From assembly GCF_037392515.1 (NCBI RefSeq), contig NC_090282.1, forward strand, positions 34,957,054 through 35,021,053: a DNA stretch of 64,000 bases, written 5' to 3'. The notes under the pieces were generated by a model. That model worked only from the letters and a program-made list of their open reading frames with translations, searched no databases and was not told the origin of the DNA. Below, one piece after another: positions 31,401-46,400 of the stretch (position 1 is its first letter; each line of letters begins with the position of its first letter). Origin of the DNA: Haliotis asinina (lineage: Eukaryota; Mollusca; Gastropoda; Lepetellida; Haliotidae). Both the position numbers and the translations under genes were made by a program.

Positions 31401-34400
31401 CATATCTGTTCTCCTTCAGTAAGCATCCCCTACGCAAATGCTAGATATACTGTTTATGTTCTATTTAAGTGCCTCCAATATTAAGAATGAAAATTAACGT
31501 GCCATTCCATATTTTCTCATGTTTATTGAGGGAACAGTAAGAAAGGGTGTAAATAAGATAAAACCATTGTTTCATTGATATTTGAACTAATTTTGTTTTC
31601 GGGAACCAGTTGACCCCTGAAAATGTGGTTTAGAACCCATGCTTGTCATAAGACTAAGAGGTGACTAAGGGGATTAGGTGGTCAGGCTCGCTGTCTTGGT
31701 TGACACATCATCATATCACAGGTACATAGGTTGATGCTCATGATGTTGATCACTTGGTTGTCTGGAATATTGCTGAGTGCGTCATAAATCTCACTTACTC
31801 ACTCAGTCACTCAGTCACTCAGTCACTCACTCATCTGCCCACCTGCCCTCTTGACCACCGTTGACAGTTTTGTTTGTGCCTAGGCTGTGTATTCTGGTAA
31901 ATATGATATCTGATGTTGAAAATGTGGTTATATGTTGTGTGTTTCAGTCGATCAGAGACTCCCACTGTGGAACAAACACAAGCTTTCCTGGAAGTGTGTC
32001 ACAGATTTTTATCACAGAAGCCTCTGGAAATAATAGGTGAGAATGGTTTACTATTGAAAGTATGGTAATATGTCAGATGATGCCAAGCATGTTTCACTTG
32101 ATGTGAGCATCCCATGTCAGCGTACAAGGTAACGATGGCATATTTGGGTAGTTAGTCTCAGGCTTGGTTGGTGCATTTACTGTTTCCAAAAGAACAGTGA
32201 CCCAGTGGATTTAGAATTGGTCTGCTGCAACCTGTGCTTGTTGTAAGGGGCAATTAATGGGATTGGGTAGTCAGACTCTGTGATTTGGTTGACACATGTA
32301 TGTCATCATATCCCAATTCCATCGATACTCATCCTGTCAGGATTGTCTGGGTGCTGTTGTAAACAACAAAATGAAACTAAACAAAATATTGTTTCCAAAC
32401 AGCATTGTTTGACGCCTATCATGTTAGTCATTTGACTCTCTGGTCAGTGACTCACATGACTGAGTTCAGTGTTAAAGAACAAACAAACCAAACTTTAGAG
32501 AGAATGATATTGATGTGAATTTTTTTAAAAAAAGTTAAAAACTGATTCATTTGACTGAAATCAGAGTTATGGCCAAATATTGGCATCTGAGTAGGACTAA
32601 ATGAACCCAAATATGAGGACCAAAGTCATAGTAGTTTCCTTGGTTGCGCTCGGTTCCTTGAAATGTCGAGTTGAAATCGGTATGTATTCACTCATGTCAT
32701 GTACTGCATGCAGGTGTCCACTGTACTCACGGCTTCAACAGGACTGGCTTCATGTTGGTGGCGTATCTGGTGGAGAAGATGTCATGGAGGTTAGCGGAGA
32801 TAGTTTCAAGTACAGAGAAATTATCATTGGATTTGCGCAGTTGGTCATGATGTCCCACATCACATTTAAGCTGTGCCAGGACTGATGCTTTTGCCCATGT
32901 TCCTCAGGAAAACAAGTCATGAAATGTATAATTTGGCATTAAATCCCAGTTCCACAAGACAATCTTAGATCTACCATCACTGTTGTAGGTAACATTTTGA
33001 CATATATTTCTATGAGCGTAAGTTTAGTGCTAAGATTTATTTGAAGCGCAAGTTTCAGTGAAAATGCAAGCATTCGTTTTACTGAGGGTGTAATTATCGA
33101 TATGTGCTGTCTTATTGCTTTTATACTGACAGTGATTAATGATGGTGACATTGTTTACACTTTCAGTGTAGAGGCAGCTGTTCGAGCATTTGCACAGGTG
33201 AGTCTTGGTATAGTATTTCTTGATGTTGATTCTGGAAAGCTGAAAATTTACAATCAATGTATCTCCCTTCATCTTTAGAAGTAGAAAATTGGAACTGTTG
33301 AGCTTAAACTGTAGAAGGGCAGTGAAGATCAGATTAACAATCTGCTCCAACCTTGTAAACTATACTGCTTCTGCCTAAAATCTACTTGATAATGCATGTC
33401 AAACTTGTAGGCACGCCCCCCTGGCATCTACAAGCAAGACTACTTAAATGAACTGTTTGAGCGCTATGGAGACAAGGAGGACACACCCTCTGCCCCACCC
33501 CTCCCTGACTGGTGTTTGGGTGAGTCTTGTTGATTTGTCTCTGTGGTGGAATATTTCAGATGCATATCAAAACTGATCTCTAGTGGGAGATAGGAGTATG
33601 TGCTGCCTGGTTGTCTAGGTGGACTGCAGTACATGTGGCATAGAGTTGCCTCCCTTCATCGTGCCAGAAACCTGTTGTTATCGGTTTTGAATTCCAAATT
33701 CTTCTGATTCTTCTGTTTTTCAAATTTGTCAGCACCATACCCATTCTCATGAGTTTTACCAAAGCAGTGAACATTAAGACTTTTATCACTTATGGCTCCT
33801 GTTTCACAATAAACCGAGATGCTGTGATGTACTGCATACATCTTACTCATACAATCTTGACGAACAGGCAATCATCAGAGCAGTTGTTGGACGATGTGGT
33901 CTGTGTATGTACACAGATTGTTTGTTTCTTGTGTTTCACCATACCAATGACTTAACATTATCTGATAATTTGCATTTCAGTAACAGTTTCATGTCTCAAT
34001 CAGTGATAATGTACCTAGTACACTTTCATGACTGACTTTCCTTTTGCTGATATCATAGTAGTGTGTGATGCCATACTGATATATGCTGTCATGGTTTGTG
34101 ATGTTATTGTGGTGCCAGATGTCATGGTCAGAGGGTTGTGTCTGCCAGAGTTGTGTTTGATAACATGACTGTTTTTGGTGTCATGGCAGTGCTTGATGTC
34201 ATGGTGGTGCTTGATGTCATGTGCTGCTTGATCTCATAGTGGTGTGTAGTATAATGGTAGTGCTTTATGTCATGGTGATGTTTGATGTCATGATAGTGCT
34301 TGATCCCATGGTGCTACTTGATGTCATGATAGTGCCTAATATCATGGTGCTGCTTGATGTCCTGGTAGTGTTTGATGTCACACTGCTGCTTGATGTGAAG

Positions 34401-37400
34401 GTAGTGCATGATGGTCGCACTTTATGTCATGGGGATGTTTGATGTCATGGTGCCGCATGATGTCATGTGCATGCCTTATCTCGTGGTAGTGTTTGATGTC
34501 ACGGTGCTGCTTGATGTCATGGTAGTACTTGATGTCATGGTGCTGCTTGATCTCATGGTAGTGTGTGATGCTTGATGTCATGGTGCTGCTTGATCTCATG
34601 GTAGTGTGTGATGCTTGATGTCATGGTGCTGCTTGATCTCATGGTAGTGTGTGATGCTTGATGTCATGGTGCTGCTTGATCTCATGGTAGTGTGTGATGC
34701 TTGATGTCATGGTGGTGTTTAATATCATGGTGGTGTTTACAGCTGTTTGATGTCATGGTGCTGCTTGATATCTTTGTTGTGTTGATGTCATGATTTTCTT
34801 CTTGGTGCCATGTGGTGTTTGATGTCATAATGGTGTATTGGTGTCATGGTGGTGTTTGATGTTATGGTGGAGTTAATTGATGTTTGATGTCATGGTGGTA
34901 TTTGATGACATAGTGCTGCTTGATGTCGTGGTGCTTCTTGATATCTTGTTAGTGTTGTTGTCATGATGTTCTTGATGTCATGGTAGTGTATTGATGTCAT
35001 GTGCTGCTTAGTGTCATGATGGTGTATTAATGTCATGTACTGCTTAGTGTCATGATGGTTTATTGATGTCATATGTTGCTTGATGTCATGATGGTGTATT
35101 GATGTCATGTGCTGGTTGATGTCAATATGGTGTATTGATGTCAGGTGCTGTTCGATGTCATGATGCCATTTGATGTCATGGTGATGTATTGATGTCATGG
35201 TTTTGCAATGAGAGTTTAGGTTTTCACCTTTCTCCTCAGAATATGATGACAGTGTTGATGATGATGGAAATAGCATGAACAACCAGTCAGAAACCTCCAG
35301 ACAGAACGGATCTGGCAAACGAAAACGGGAATTCAATAAAAAGGTAAATGAAATCCTTAGCAGATTTTCAGTTTCAATAAAATAAGTGTTCCTCCTTCTA
35401 TTGCATACAGTAACACATCCATAACTGCCTCCGAACAGGTCAGTTTTTGTGGTTCAGAAAAAAATCCCCAAATAGAGTAAATCTTTCTTTATCCTGAGCC
35501 ATGCTTCTTTTGCTTAACACCTCCCTCTGTGCGAAGATAGTGAAACACTTCAAATCCTTTGAAGTTCCCTTCTAATTGAAGCAGACGTACAATACACTCA
35601 CTAACCAGAAGCCTCCCATTCCCGCCATTACATTCACGTGACCAGCCATGCTTGTCAGTCTCTCCTCCATCCCCCGACGAGGATGGTTGGAGGCACTTTG
35701 GGTCCTGATATGGCTATCTCAGAAGAGAGCATCATCAGAATAAGGATCATCTCAACATAAGAAACTGCAGTTGTTATCATCAAGGACTACGTCTTCAACT
35801 ACTAGACCTCTACAGAAACAACACTCCATTACTTCTTTTTCTTCATCAATTACATTGTCTACTAACTGCATCCTTCAGAGAGTCTACTATCTACAAAGAC
35901 ATCTACAACGTCTACACTCAACACGTCAGATGCTTCTGCGAACCAACCACCGCTTCTTGAATCGGAAATCGGAATTAGAGCCGCAGAAGGACCTTCATTT
36001 CTTCAGGAAATCATCACTCTGTTGAACCGCATTGTCATCCCAGTGGATCAAAATTCAAGCCATGATAGAAGAAGCTCAACTCTCTCAGTTACCACTACGA
36101 CAGTGACAATGTCTACTCAGTCTGCTCACATCAGCACAGGATTTGACCAGATGAGGACCTACAACTATGTCCATTACAACAGTTCCTGATTCAGCACCTC
36201 GACATGCTGGATCGGATTGCTCTGCCAGACAACTTGAGACCACATCTACTCTGGTTGACCCATGATTGAATGTCTGCTTAGGGACCTAGTTACTAGAGTT
36301 GGTCTACAACAACCATCTCTACATAGATGCGTCACTACAAGGTTGGGGTGCCCACCTGAACAAAGAGGTGGCAACAGGAATCTGGACGAGCATATCAACC
36401 ACCTGGTGATAAAAGCTGTAATCAACGCAGTTTAGCATTGGTCGACAGCATTGAGGAACAAACTACTGATGGTTCATACAGACAACTCCACATTAGAGTT
36501 CTCCATAAACAAGCAAGGATCAACATGATCTCACACACTGCTACAGCTGACTTTTCCGACACACTGTCACACCCTCTACAACCATATCCAACAGAATGGA
36601 TGCTACATCAAGAGGTGTTTCGACTCATCAGTCTGACATTTGGATCCCTGCAAATAGACCTATTTGCCACAAGGTTCAATGTTACCAACATTCGTATCTC
36701 CAGTGCCGGATCCGTTAGTGTGGGCAACAGACACTCTCAGCATCTGGTGGGAAGAACTGAACGCTTACACGTTCCCATGATTTTGTACGATTTTATCGCC
36801 AAAAATCAACTGTCTGGACAATTGGACAGACAATTCCACATCCGAGCATTATCTACAGTCCTTTGGCCACATATGATTTATCATTATGCCCAGTCAGAGC
36901 ATTGAAAATATAAATGTATCTCCAATGTACGAAGACAAGGAGACGTTTCAATCACCTATTCATCCCAATATCTACTGAGACACCTACAGGAGTATCCTGA
37001 AACACTCTCTCAGTATGGATGAGAGCTGATATACTGAGGGCTTACAAAGCAGTGGGACTCAAACATCTGCAAGCCTTCAATCCACATGAAGTGAGAGCCT
37101 TCACGTCGACACTGAAACTTCTTGTTAGCAACTATAATAGAGGACTGTCTTGTGGAAATTGAATACGGTGTTTGCCAATCGCTTGCATTCACCAGTTTGG
37201 GCCACTTGCTGCACAACGATTAACGGTTCTACAGAGGCACTTTTTTGTGATGTGACTTGTTGAGACCAAGATGCTCTGCAGAGTATAATGTTTGAGAGTC
37301 CATGCGCACCTCTTGGCTGTCATGAGTGATTGTGACCCTGTACTCGTAATGGCGATACTTGATCATGAAGAAGGGTCGCAACTGGTCTTGATTGGAAATT

Positions 37401-40400
37401 TTGTCATACAGTTGCATTAGACACTAGTAGGACACTATCTGATCTATATATCATCATGTTCCAGTCAACGAATGTTTCAAGAGAGGACAAGTTCGACTGT
37501 ATGTGATTTCCCATCGCACAGATGAATATTGGAATAACAGGATATAACTATTGCCGTTATAGTTCTCGATAGGGGTAAAGTACTGAACATATATATATGG
37601 CAGTCAACAGAATTCAGCATGGCCTGACCTGTTTCTATCGGATTCTGTAAGCATAATAGGCATGAGTCAGGATAAGGAGAAATATGTAATTTTCTAAAAA
37701 AAAATTATATTTTATACTTATCCTGAGTCATGGCATCAAGCCCTCCCAACTGCCTCTCTAAGGTACACTGAATTCCCAGTAGCTTTCATGTAGAGCCTAT
37801 GAGATTCAGAGAGTGGCAAGCACGACTGATCATGTGACCGTAATGGTGGGAAAGGAAGGCGTCCGGTAGCTGAGTGTATTGTATGTCTCCTTCAATTAGA
37901 AGGGAATTTCAAGTGATTTCAAGTGTTCCACTATCTTCACATGGAGGGAGGAGATAAGTACAATAAGCTTGAGTCAGGATAAGTATAAAATATCAATTTT
38001 ATTCAGAATATTACATTTATCAGATCTTGCCATTCATGACCTGCAGCATTTCATTTCCTTAGAGGATGCTATACTTTCTGTAAGGATTTTCCTTGGGTTC
38101 CCTGAAATCCCAGTTTTGTAAAGGAGGTAAAACATCTCATTGCAGGATGCCAAGTTTATGGAGGGTGTGTCGGGGGTGTTGCAAGTGATGATGCAGCCAA
38201 GGCTGTCACAGATACAGCAGAGTGTCCAACGAATGTGTGACTGGACAAGGTAGGAAACTGCTACAACTGAGTTGTATTCGTCTGGTTATGTATGTGTCAC
38301 AGTCCTGATGGGTGAGTCCCTGTATGTTGAAGCAAGGCTTAATTGTTTTATCAAGTGTATGTATGTGTTGTAGTAATGGATTCCCTGGCTCCCAGCCTGT
38401 GTCAATGGACATCAACAACCTTGACTTCATTAGGAAGAAACCATACAAGGTCAGCTGGAAGGCAGACGGAACAAGGTGAATATTGTGGATGTTTTGTGTG
38501 TACTGATTTACAGTAGGAGTTAATCAAGTTGTTTCAAAGTTTATTGTGCTGCATCACTTTCTACAGTTGCTTCAGAGGACTCTGAGGCAACATACAGGCT
38601 GTTGTGGTTGTATCAGAGAAGATAGATAGAGGGCAATGAGGTAGCCCAGTGGTGAAAGTGTTTGCTTATCTTGGCTAAAAAACGGGTTTAGAGTCCCCCA
38701 AACAGTTCATTTGGCGAAGCCCATTTTTCGTGTCCCTCCCATTATGATATTCCTTGAATGTTCCTAAAAGTTCTGTGAAACCTTTCTTACTCTGTTTGCA
38801 TTATTATGTAATGAGGATGAAATCCTTTTGTTCATTAATCACATATCTCTAAAGATGAAAGATGAACAAGATTTATGACATGTTTTTAATTAGCATAAAA
38901 TCCGAGCAGTAAATAAGGTACAAGCACACATACTTTCGTTGTGTAACATTCCAAAACACGGATATGGGGCTGTCTATTTGCTGCATGCCTTGTATGTGTC
39001 ACAATATGTCGTTATCCCCTGTGGAGTGTCTGGTATGTGCTGCTTGTTTCAGATACATGATGTTCATCGATGGTGTAGATGAAGTGTTTATGTTGGATCG
39101 AGACAATGCAGTGTTTCATGTGCCTCATCTCCAGTTCCCCAAGAGGAAGGACCTTAATGCACACTTGAGAGAAACATTACTAGATGGGGTAGGCAATATT
39201 AAAAAGCTTATCAATTTATAGTGCAAGAGGTGATTGAGAGCAGTTAAGACAAGAAATCAGATTATGATGAGATGTTTCAATAGAGTTCCTCATTCTGCTG
39301 TCAAGCTTATGTGAATATTGATATTTGGATATGAGTCATGACCGTGATGAGGGTTGTATTGGATGCCAGAGATTAAGCCCAGTCATTAGATACTTGATTT
39401 GCTTGGAAACAGTTTTCCTATGTCCGTGCCATGATATACCGGTATCTTGCAAGACAGTATCTTGCCTGTATTGTATGTAGAAAATATTGTCATCAATAAA
39501 TAACTGATATTTAATTTCATGAAGTTCTTGAGCGGCATTTAGGAGTTGGTATTCTAATATGAGACAAAATGTTATGGATGCCGACTTCTTCTTTGTTATT
39601 TACACAATGTTTCTAGGCTATTCCTTGCCGCTTCATTATATTTAATTTCATGCTCCACTGGAAAATATATATCCTTCCATCACTTTCAGTATTTATGAAT
39701 ATGTCAAAGTGCAGACTACAGATTCAGTCAAATTTCAGATGATCGTCATTATCACATATGTGTATGTAGACGTGATGACATTTAAGGATTGACTGTGTAT
39801 TTCTTTCGTTGCGTTGCGTAGCGGATTCTTACAAAAGTTTGCACCTTGGTTTTTAGTTTCATAGTTCTATGCAACGAAAGAAATACAAAGTCAATCCTTA
39901 TAATTAAATTCAGCAACAAATGCTATACCCTGTCAACAGTATTTTCTTTAAACATATTCAAATTCATCAAAACAGATATCTTTGTTACCACCGATTAACA
40001 TTTTCGGTGTAAGAATTCGGTAATGGCGTGACATGACTCAGGTGACTCATTTACATAAAATGACACGCCTGCCAAACCATTAGCCAATCAGCATAGAGCA
40101 CCCCCAAACAGCTGTCAATCAACCAAGCTAACATCGATCGACGAATCAGAGTGGAACAACTCAACGTGACACGTCCCGGTATCGGCAAAGTTTCAAGTTC
40201 AAACGTTTGAATTACTACATGCGAACTGAAAGAGACAGTTTGAAAAGTGAGAAATGGAAATGAAGCCCGATGATATGAAGTTAGTGGAACTGAGATTGTA
40301 GTATTTGCGCAAGCAGAAAGAGGCTGTGATGTGACTTGGATTGTGATGCCATGAACTGATGTTCCAACGTGCGCATGCTCTTGTGGAGGCGTTGCAACGT

Positions 40401-43400
40401 TATTAACGGATAATTTTGAGTTGTTTGTTTATGTTAACCACAATGTATCACTTCAATGTTTACCCAGAGTTCATTAAGGTACCCGAGTGCAAGGGAATTC
40501 CCCCGCTGTGTAAAGGGATTCCCCAACATTCCTCAAGTCCGAAAGTAGTCCGGTTCGGTGGGCGTGGCTCATTTTTTTCAGATTCATTGGGAAATGAACT
40601 CAAAAGAAATGTTCCCAGTTAACCAATCAGATTGCCAGAATTTAATGAACACAATAAAAATTTAAATATATGGTGTTAAAGATGTTGGTATTCTTTATGT
40701 TGCAGGAAATGATTTTAGACAAGGTAGAGGACAAGACTGTGCCGAGATATCTGGTATATGATATCATTAAATTTGAGGTGAGTAACAACTGATTTCTTTA
40801 GCTGTTTTATCAGGCTATGAAATATACCACTCGAAAGAAGTTGGTTTTCAGCAACACATTCTTGTCTGAAGAGGTGACTATGACATGATTGGATAGTCAG
40901 GCTAACTTGGTTGGTGGGTCATTATTCCCCAAATACACAGGTACTCATGGTGTCAGTCACTGAATTGTCGGGTCTGGATCCCGTTTCACAAAACTCTCGT
41001 AAACCTAAGATCTCATAACATTTCTCGCAGCATTCATACCTCCTTTGCTGTAACACTTGAGGTAGGAGTGTTATGAGAAAAGTTACAAGGTCTTAGGCCT
41101 ACAAGAGCTTTGCCTGGACTTTATAGACTGTGATCATGCTGCTGGAATGTTGCAGAGTGCAGTGTTAAAAACAAACTTCTGTATGAAATCCTGATAATTC
41201 ATTTACAATCTGAGCAGCTGTTTGGATATTACCCAGATATATATATATATCACATTGATGCTGGTATGTGATAGAAATTCTAACATCTGGGTAGCAAGCA
41301 TCATGAAATATACGGACAGTGCCTCCCAAAGCAGTTGTAATTTCACAAATATCAAGCGTTTCATGATGTTAAGCTAACAAAAGTTTTGCAGTAACTTATG
41401 TATACAATGTTTTTTTGTCAGGGTCAAGATGTTGGGAAGACAGATTTTGACCGGCGATTGTTGTGCATACAGAAAGAAATAATTAGCCCAAGGCATGCGA
41501 AGATACAACAGGGCATGCTTGACAAGACGAAGGAGCCATTTAGTGTGAGAGCCAAGCCATTTTGGGACGTGACCATGTGTGCAAAGGTAACGAGATGAAG
41601 GCTCAGCAGGGATCAGATGTTATTGGTGAAATGTACATGTGAAGAAATGTCAAAAAGTATAGAGCTTTGCATATCTGAGAAAAGCAAGATTCATGGATGT
41701 CAACTTCTTTTGTGAATTACCGTCATCATGTGCAGCTTGGTGTTCTTCAGTTCAGTGACTTTCCGATAAGGTACCAAGTTTTGAATTAGTCTAAAGTGAT
41801 CATAAACATCTGTTTATGGTGAGGCAGCCCATTGAAACTGAATTACGTATCACTGTTTCAGTGTTGAAAACAACTTGACTGTCAGATCATTTTGTTTTAA
41901 ATAAAATTGAAGGGGTGATTATTTTGCTCTTTTCACCAGTTTAGTCATCAGAAAGAGACACAAAAAGAGGGCATTTGTGTCATTAATACTTATTATCAAC
42001 TTACGCTTATCAAGAATACATTTATGCCTTTTTTTTGTTGCTTGTTTTGTGAAATATATTAATAGGATCTTGTGTTGTGTGAAAGAGTTGCTTCTATTTT
42101 CACACCTAGCTAATATGAGTGAAATTAATTACCAGTTTAGGTTGGAGTTTTGATGAACAGTTATTATGAGAAGGTGACTAATTGAGCCTAAGCTGACACA
42201 ATTTTGTTCATTTCCAAGTAGTCATCAGGTGATCAGCGTCGGATTAGAAACTGACAGTGTTGTCAGTACTTACATTACAAAACTTTGGAAAGATGCTTTC
42301 ATTGTTTGGAATAGTGACCAAATTTTGTTTTGTGTATTGTGTTGGAAACATTTTATGTTTGACAACTTTCTAAATGGGGTTATGTTTTCATATTGTGTTG
42401 CTGTATGAAGTCATACCATTTTTCCAGCTCCTGGATGGGAAGTTCACCAAGGAAGTTAGCCATGAAGTTGATGGTTTGGTGTTCCAGCCTGGATCGGATG
42501 TGAGTTGACGTTGACATTGTTCCATCATGTGAAAAAAGTATTTTATCGGCTTCTTGGGTTATATTTGGTAAGAATGTCCATCTTGTATGTGCAAAGAGCA
42601 TGCCCATATGGCATTGAGTTTAACACTATACAAGTAACCTTATTTCTGGCAATAAAATGCTTCATTTCTTCTTGATTGCTATTATTTCCTCCTTCACTTC
42701 TCAGCTGAATTTCTCCCTCTTCTCTTCTTCCTTGTCTTTCTCACCCAGTTATCTTTATTCTTTAGCTTGCCTTTTTTCACTCTTTGTGTCCATCTGCTCC
42801 TCCTTGTTCCTTAACATTTATATAGTTGACACCTCATCTGTTCATTCGTCCGTAATCATTTTGTTTCCGGAGCATAACTCAGAAACCGTTCAATATTTTT
42901 AGACCAAACTTGATAGGTATAATAATCTCAAACTACAGTTGTGCCTTTTGCTATTTACAGAGTTTTGGCATTTTGGTTTTTTTTTTTCGTTTTTCCATGG
43001 AACAGTTTGGTGTTAGTCTAATGGTGGGGTGGGCTTCATTTCCAGAGCAGAACTAAAAAATCGTTCAATATTTTTCTGTAAAACTTGGTAGATATATCGA
43101 ACAGGACCTACAGTGGTGCCTTTTGCTATTTACAGGATTTTGGTATTTCTTGTTTTCTCGGTTTCCGTGGAAACGTTTCAGACTTTGTTTCAAGAGTGAG
43201 AGATTTGTTTTGTTTCTGGAGCACAACTCAAAAACTGTTTAATATCTGTCAGTAACACTTGGTAGGTATGTGTAGCACACTCCAAAGTGGTGCCTTTTGG
43301 TATTTACAGGTTTTTGTCATTTATCATTTTTCCAGTTTCCATGGAAATATTTCGGACTTAGTCTCAAAATGGAGGGATGGGCTTGGTTTCCGGAGCAGAA

Positions 43401-46400
43401 CTCAAAAACTGTTCAATATGCTTTTGCAGAACTTGGCAGATATTTGAGACAGACTACAAAGTCATGCCTTTTGTTATTTATAAAGTTTTGGTATATTTAT
43501 TTTCCCTGGTTTCCATGGAAACAATTCGGACTTAGTTTCAAAATGGACGGATGGGTTTCGTTTCTAAAAAGACATTAAGTGACTGTCAGATGATTTGTCC
43601 TTTCAAATATGTGGGGGCCATCTCAAAATGGACAGATGGGTTTCGTTTCTAAAAAGACATTAAGTAACTGTCAGATAATTTGTCCTTTCAAATATGTGGG
43701 GGCGGTGGGAGTATGTCATCTTCTGATGACTCTTGTTTCAGCTTCTTCTCATCCCTTTCCTTGCCATGTTATCTTTATGTTATCTCCATGAGCAGATTTT
43801 TGGCAGTAGTTTGAGATGTGGTGGGTCAGTGTATACTGAAAATGTGTCTTAAGAGAGACTGTTTGGTTTTAGTATTGGGTAAGTAAAATGTAAGGAATTT
43901 AACGATGAATATGTTGTATTTCAGCCGTACAACCCAGGTAGATGTCATGACGTTCTCAAATGGAAGCCCCCAAGCATGAATTCTGTGGATTTCCGGTTGA
44001 AAATAGTTAAAGAGAACAGACCAGGGTAGGTTAATCAAATCACTGATTCATATGGACTTGGTCATCAAGAGTGACCTCCCTTGTGAAATATCTGGTATAA
44101 TGTACCTGAGTTTCAGTTAGTTTAGTTAGTTTCATTTAGCATGTAATCATTTTCAGGTGTGTATTTATCAATAATAAGATTAAATACTGTTGAACATTGT
44201 CAGTGTTGTAATGGTATGTAAATGGTCCTGAAATTCCTTTCTGCAGAATGCTGCCTGAAACTAAAGGCTACCTGTACGTGGGAAGCTTAGACCAGCCATT
44301 TTCAGCCATGAAGGTGAGTATCCAGTGAAGTAGTCTAACCCTGCCCTGTTTGCCAGGATTGCTGACTTGCAAGATCAGCTTTGTGCTTTTCCAGATTTCA
44401 CCATATTGTTGAAAAGTTTAAGAAAAGAAATTCTGTTTCAAATCTATGGGAAAAGTGGAAGGTTCAAACATTAAAGTTTTCAGTTTCAAAGTGATATCTT
44501 TTTTATAGTTTGTAAGTTGTAATTAAAGTAACATGTATACTATGCAGGGTATTCTTGTTGAGATGCTGAATGTCATGGTTTCAAGTCAAGATTGGTAGAA
44601 ATATAATGGAAAAAAATATAATGGTTATAGAGAAGTTTTTAGAGGACTGCACAATGACAGGTCTTCAAAAATGTAAATTTTATGTTTTCATTTGTGCAGC
44701 AACTATGTGCATTTCATCTATGTTCTGTCTTTGGTTTGTGTACTCACTGGCACCGGAAATACATCACAGTACCTATATATACACTGGTTTACCACATGAC
44801 CATCCTCTTTTTCCATCGTGCCATTGTTTTATCATCCCGCCATCCGGCCCCTCCTCCTTCAGTCAGTGGTTGTACTCATACAGTTACTGCCTTTCCACCA
44901 ACTGCCGTTCAAGTAATACATACCTGCATGCTGGATTTCCACCAGTTGCCATACAGGTAACACATTCCTCCTTGTCCTCCCCTTCCACCAGCTGCCATAC
45001 AGATCAAATCAGCCTACGCACTGCCTTTCCACCAGATGCCCTATGGGTCAAATCTGCCTAAGCGCTGGCTTTCCACCATCTGCCCTATGGGTCAAATCTG
45101 CCTAAGTGCTGGCTTTCCACCATCTGCCAAATGGGTCAAATCTGCCAACATGCTGGCTTTCCACCAGCTGCCATATGGGTCAAATCTGCCTACGCTCTGG
45201 CCTTGCACCATCTGCCATACAGGTCAAACATTCCTACCTCCTGGCCATCCAGCAACTGCCATACAGGTCAAACATTCCTACCTCCTGGCCATCCAGCAAC
45301 TGCCATACAGGTCAAACATTCCTACCTCCTGGCCATCCAGCAACTGCCATACAGGTCAAACATTCCTACCTCCTGGCCATCCAGCAACTGCCATACAGGT
45401 CAAACATTCCTACCTCCTGGCCATCCAGCAACTGCCATACAGGTCAAACATTCCTACCTCCTGGCCATCCAGCAACTGCCATACAGGTCAAACATTCCTA
45501 CCTCCTGGCCATCCAGCAACTGCCATACAGGTCAAACATTCCTACCTCCTGGCCATCCACCATCTGCCATACAGGTCAAACATTCCTACCTCCTGGCCAT
45601 CCAGCAACTGCCATACAGGTCAAACATTCCTACCTCCTGGCCATCCAGCAACTGCCATACAGGTCAAACATTCCTACTCCTGGCCATCCAGCAACTGCCA
45701 TACAGGTCAAACATTCCTACCTCCTGGCCATCCACCATCTGCCATACAGGTCAAACATTCCTACCTCCTGGCCATCCAGCAACTGCCATACAGGTCAAAC
45801 ATTCCTACCTCCTGGCCATCCAGCAACTGCCATACAGGTCAAACATTCCTACCTCCTGGCCATCCAGCAACTGCCATACAGGTCAAACATTCCTACCTCC
45901 TGGCCATCCAGCAACTGCCATACAGGTCAAACATTCCTACCTCCTGGCCATCCAGCAACTGCCATACAGGTCAAACATTCCTACCTCCTGGCCATCCAGC
46001 AACTGCCATACAGGTCAAACATTCCTACCTCCTGGCCATCCAGCAACTGCCATACAGGTCAAACATTCCTACCTCCTGGCCATCCAGCAACTGCCATACA
46101 GGTCAAACATTCCTACCTCCTGGCCATCCAGCAACTGCCATACAGGTCAAACATTCCTACCTCCTGGCCATCCAGCAACTGCCATACAGGTCAAACATTC
46201 CTACCTCCTGGCCATCCAGCAACTGCCATACAGGTCCAAACACACACACAATGGTTCTCCATCAGGGTCTAAAGGTAAACATACCTGATTCCCCAGTTCC
46301 TATTCAGGTAACATACCTACCCAGCATAGTATATACTGTACTTCCCATACCATGTGCTGGTCTATGCCAGTATCCATACAGGTAACTGCACCTCTTGCTA

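Noticed and set aside
36438-36905. 155-codon ORF as a host gene
   Set aside because: It lies within the DIRS-like fossil and reads across its RNase H region.
25567-40665. The two 885-bp direct repeats as LTRs of one 15-kb retroelement
   Set aside because: The interval holds normal exons of DDX54 and RNGTT and no retroelement genes, so these are two separate dispersed copies.
45036-46385. Three long overlapping plus-strand ORFs (385-449 codons)
   Set aside because: They consist of the 44-bp minisatellite read in three frames and lie in an RNGTT intron.
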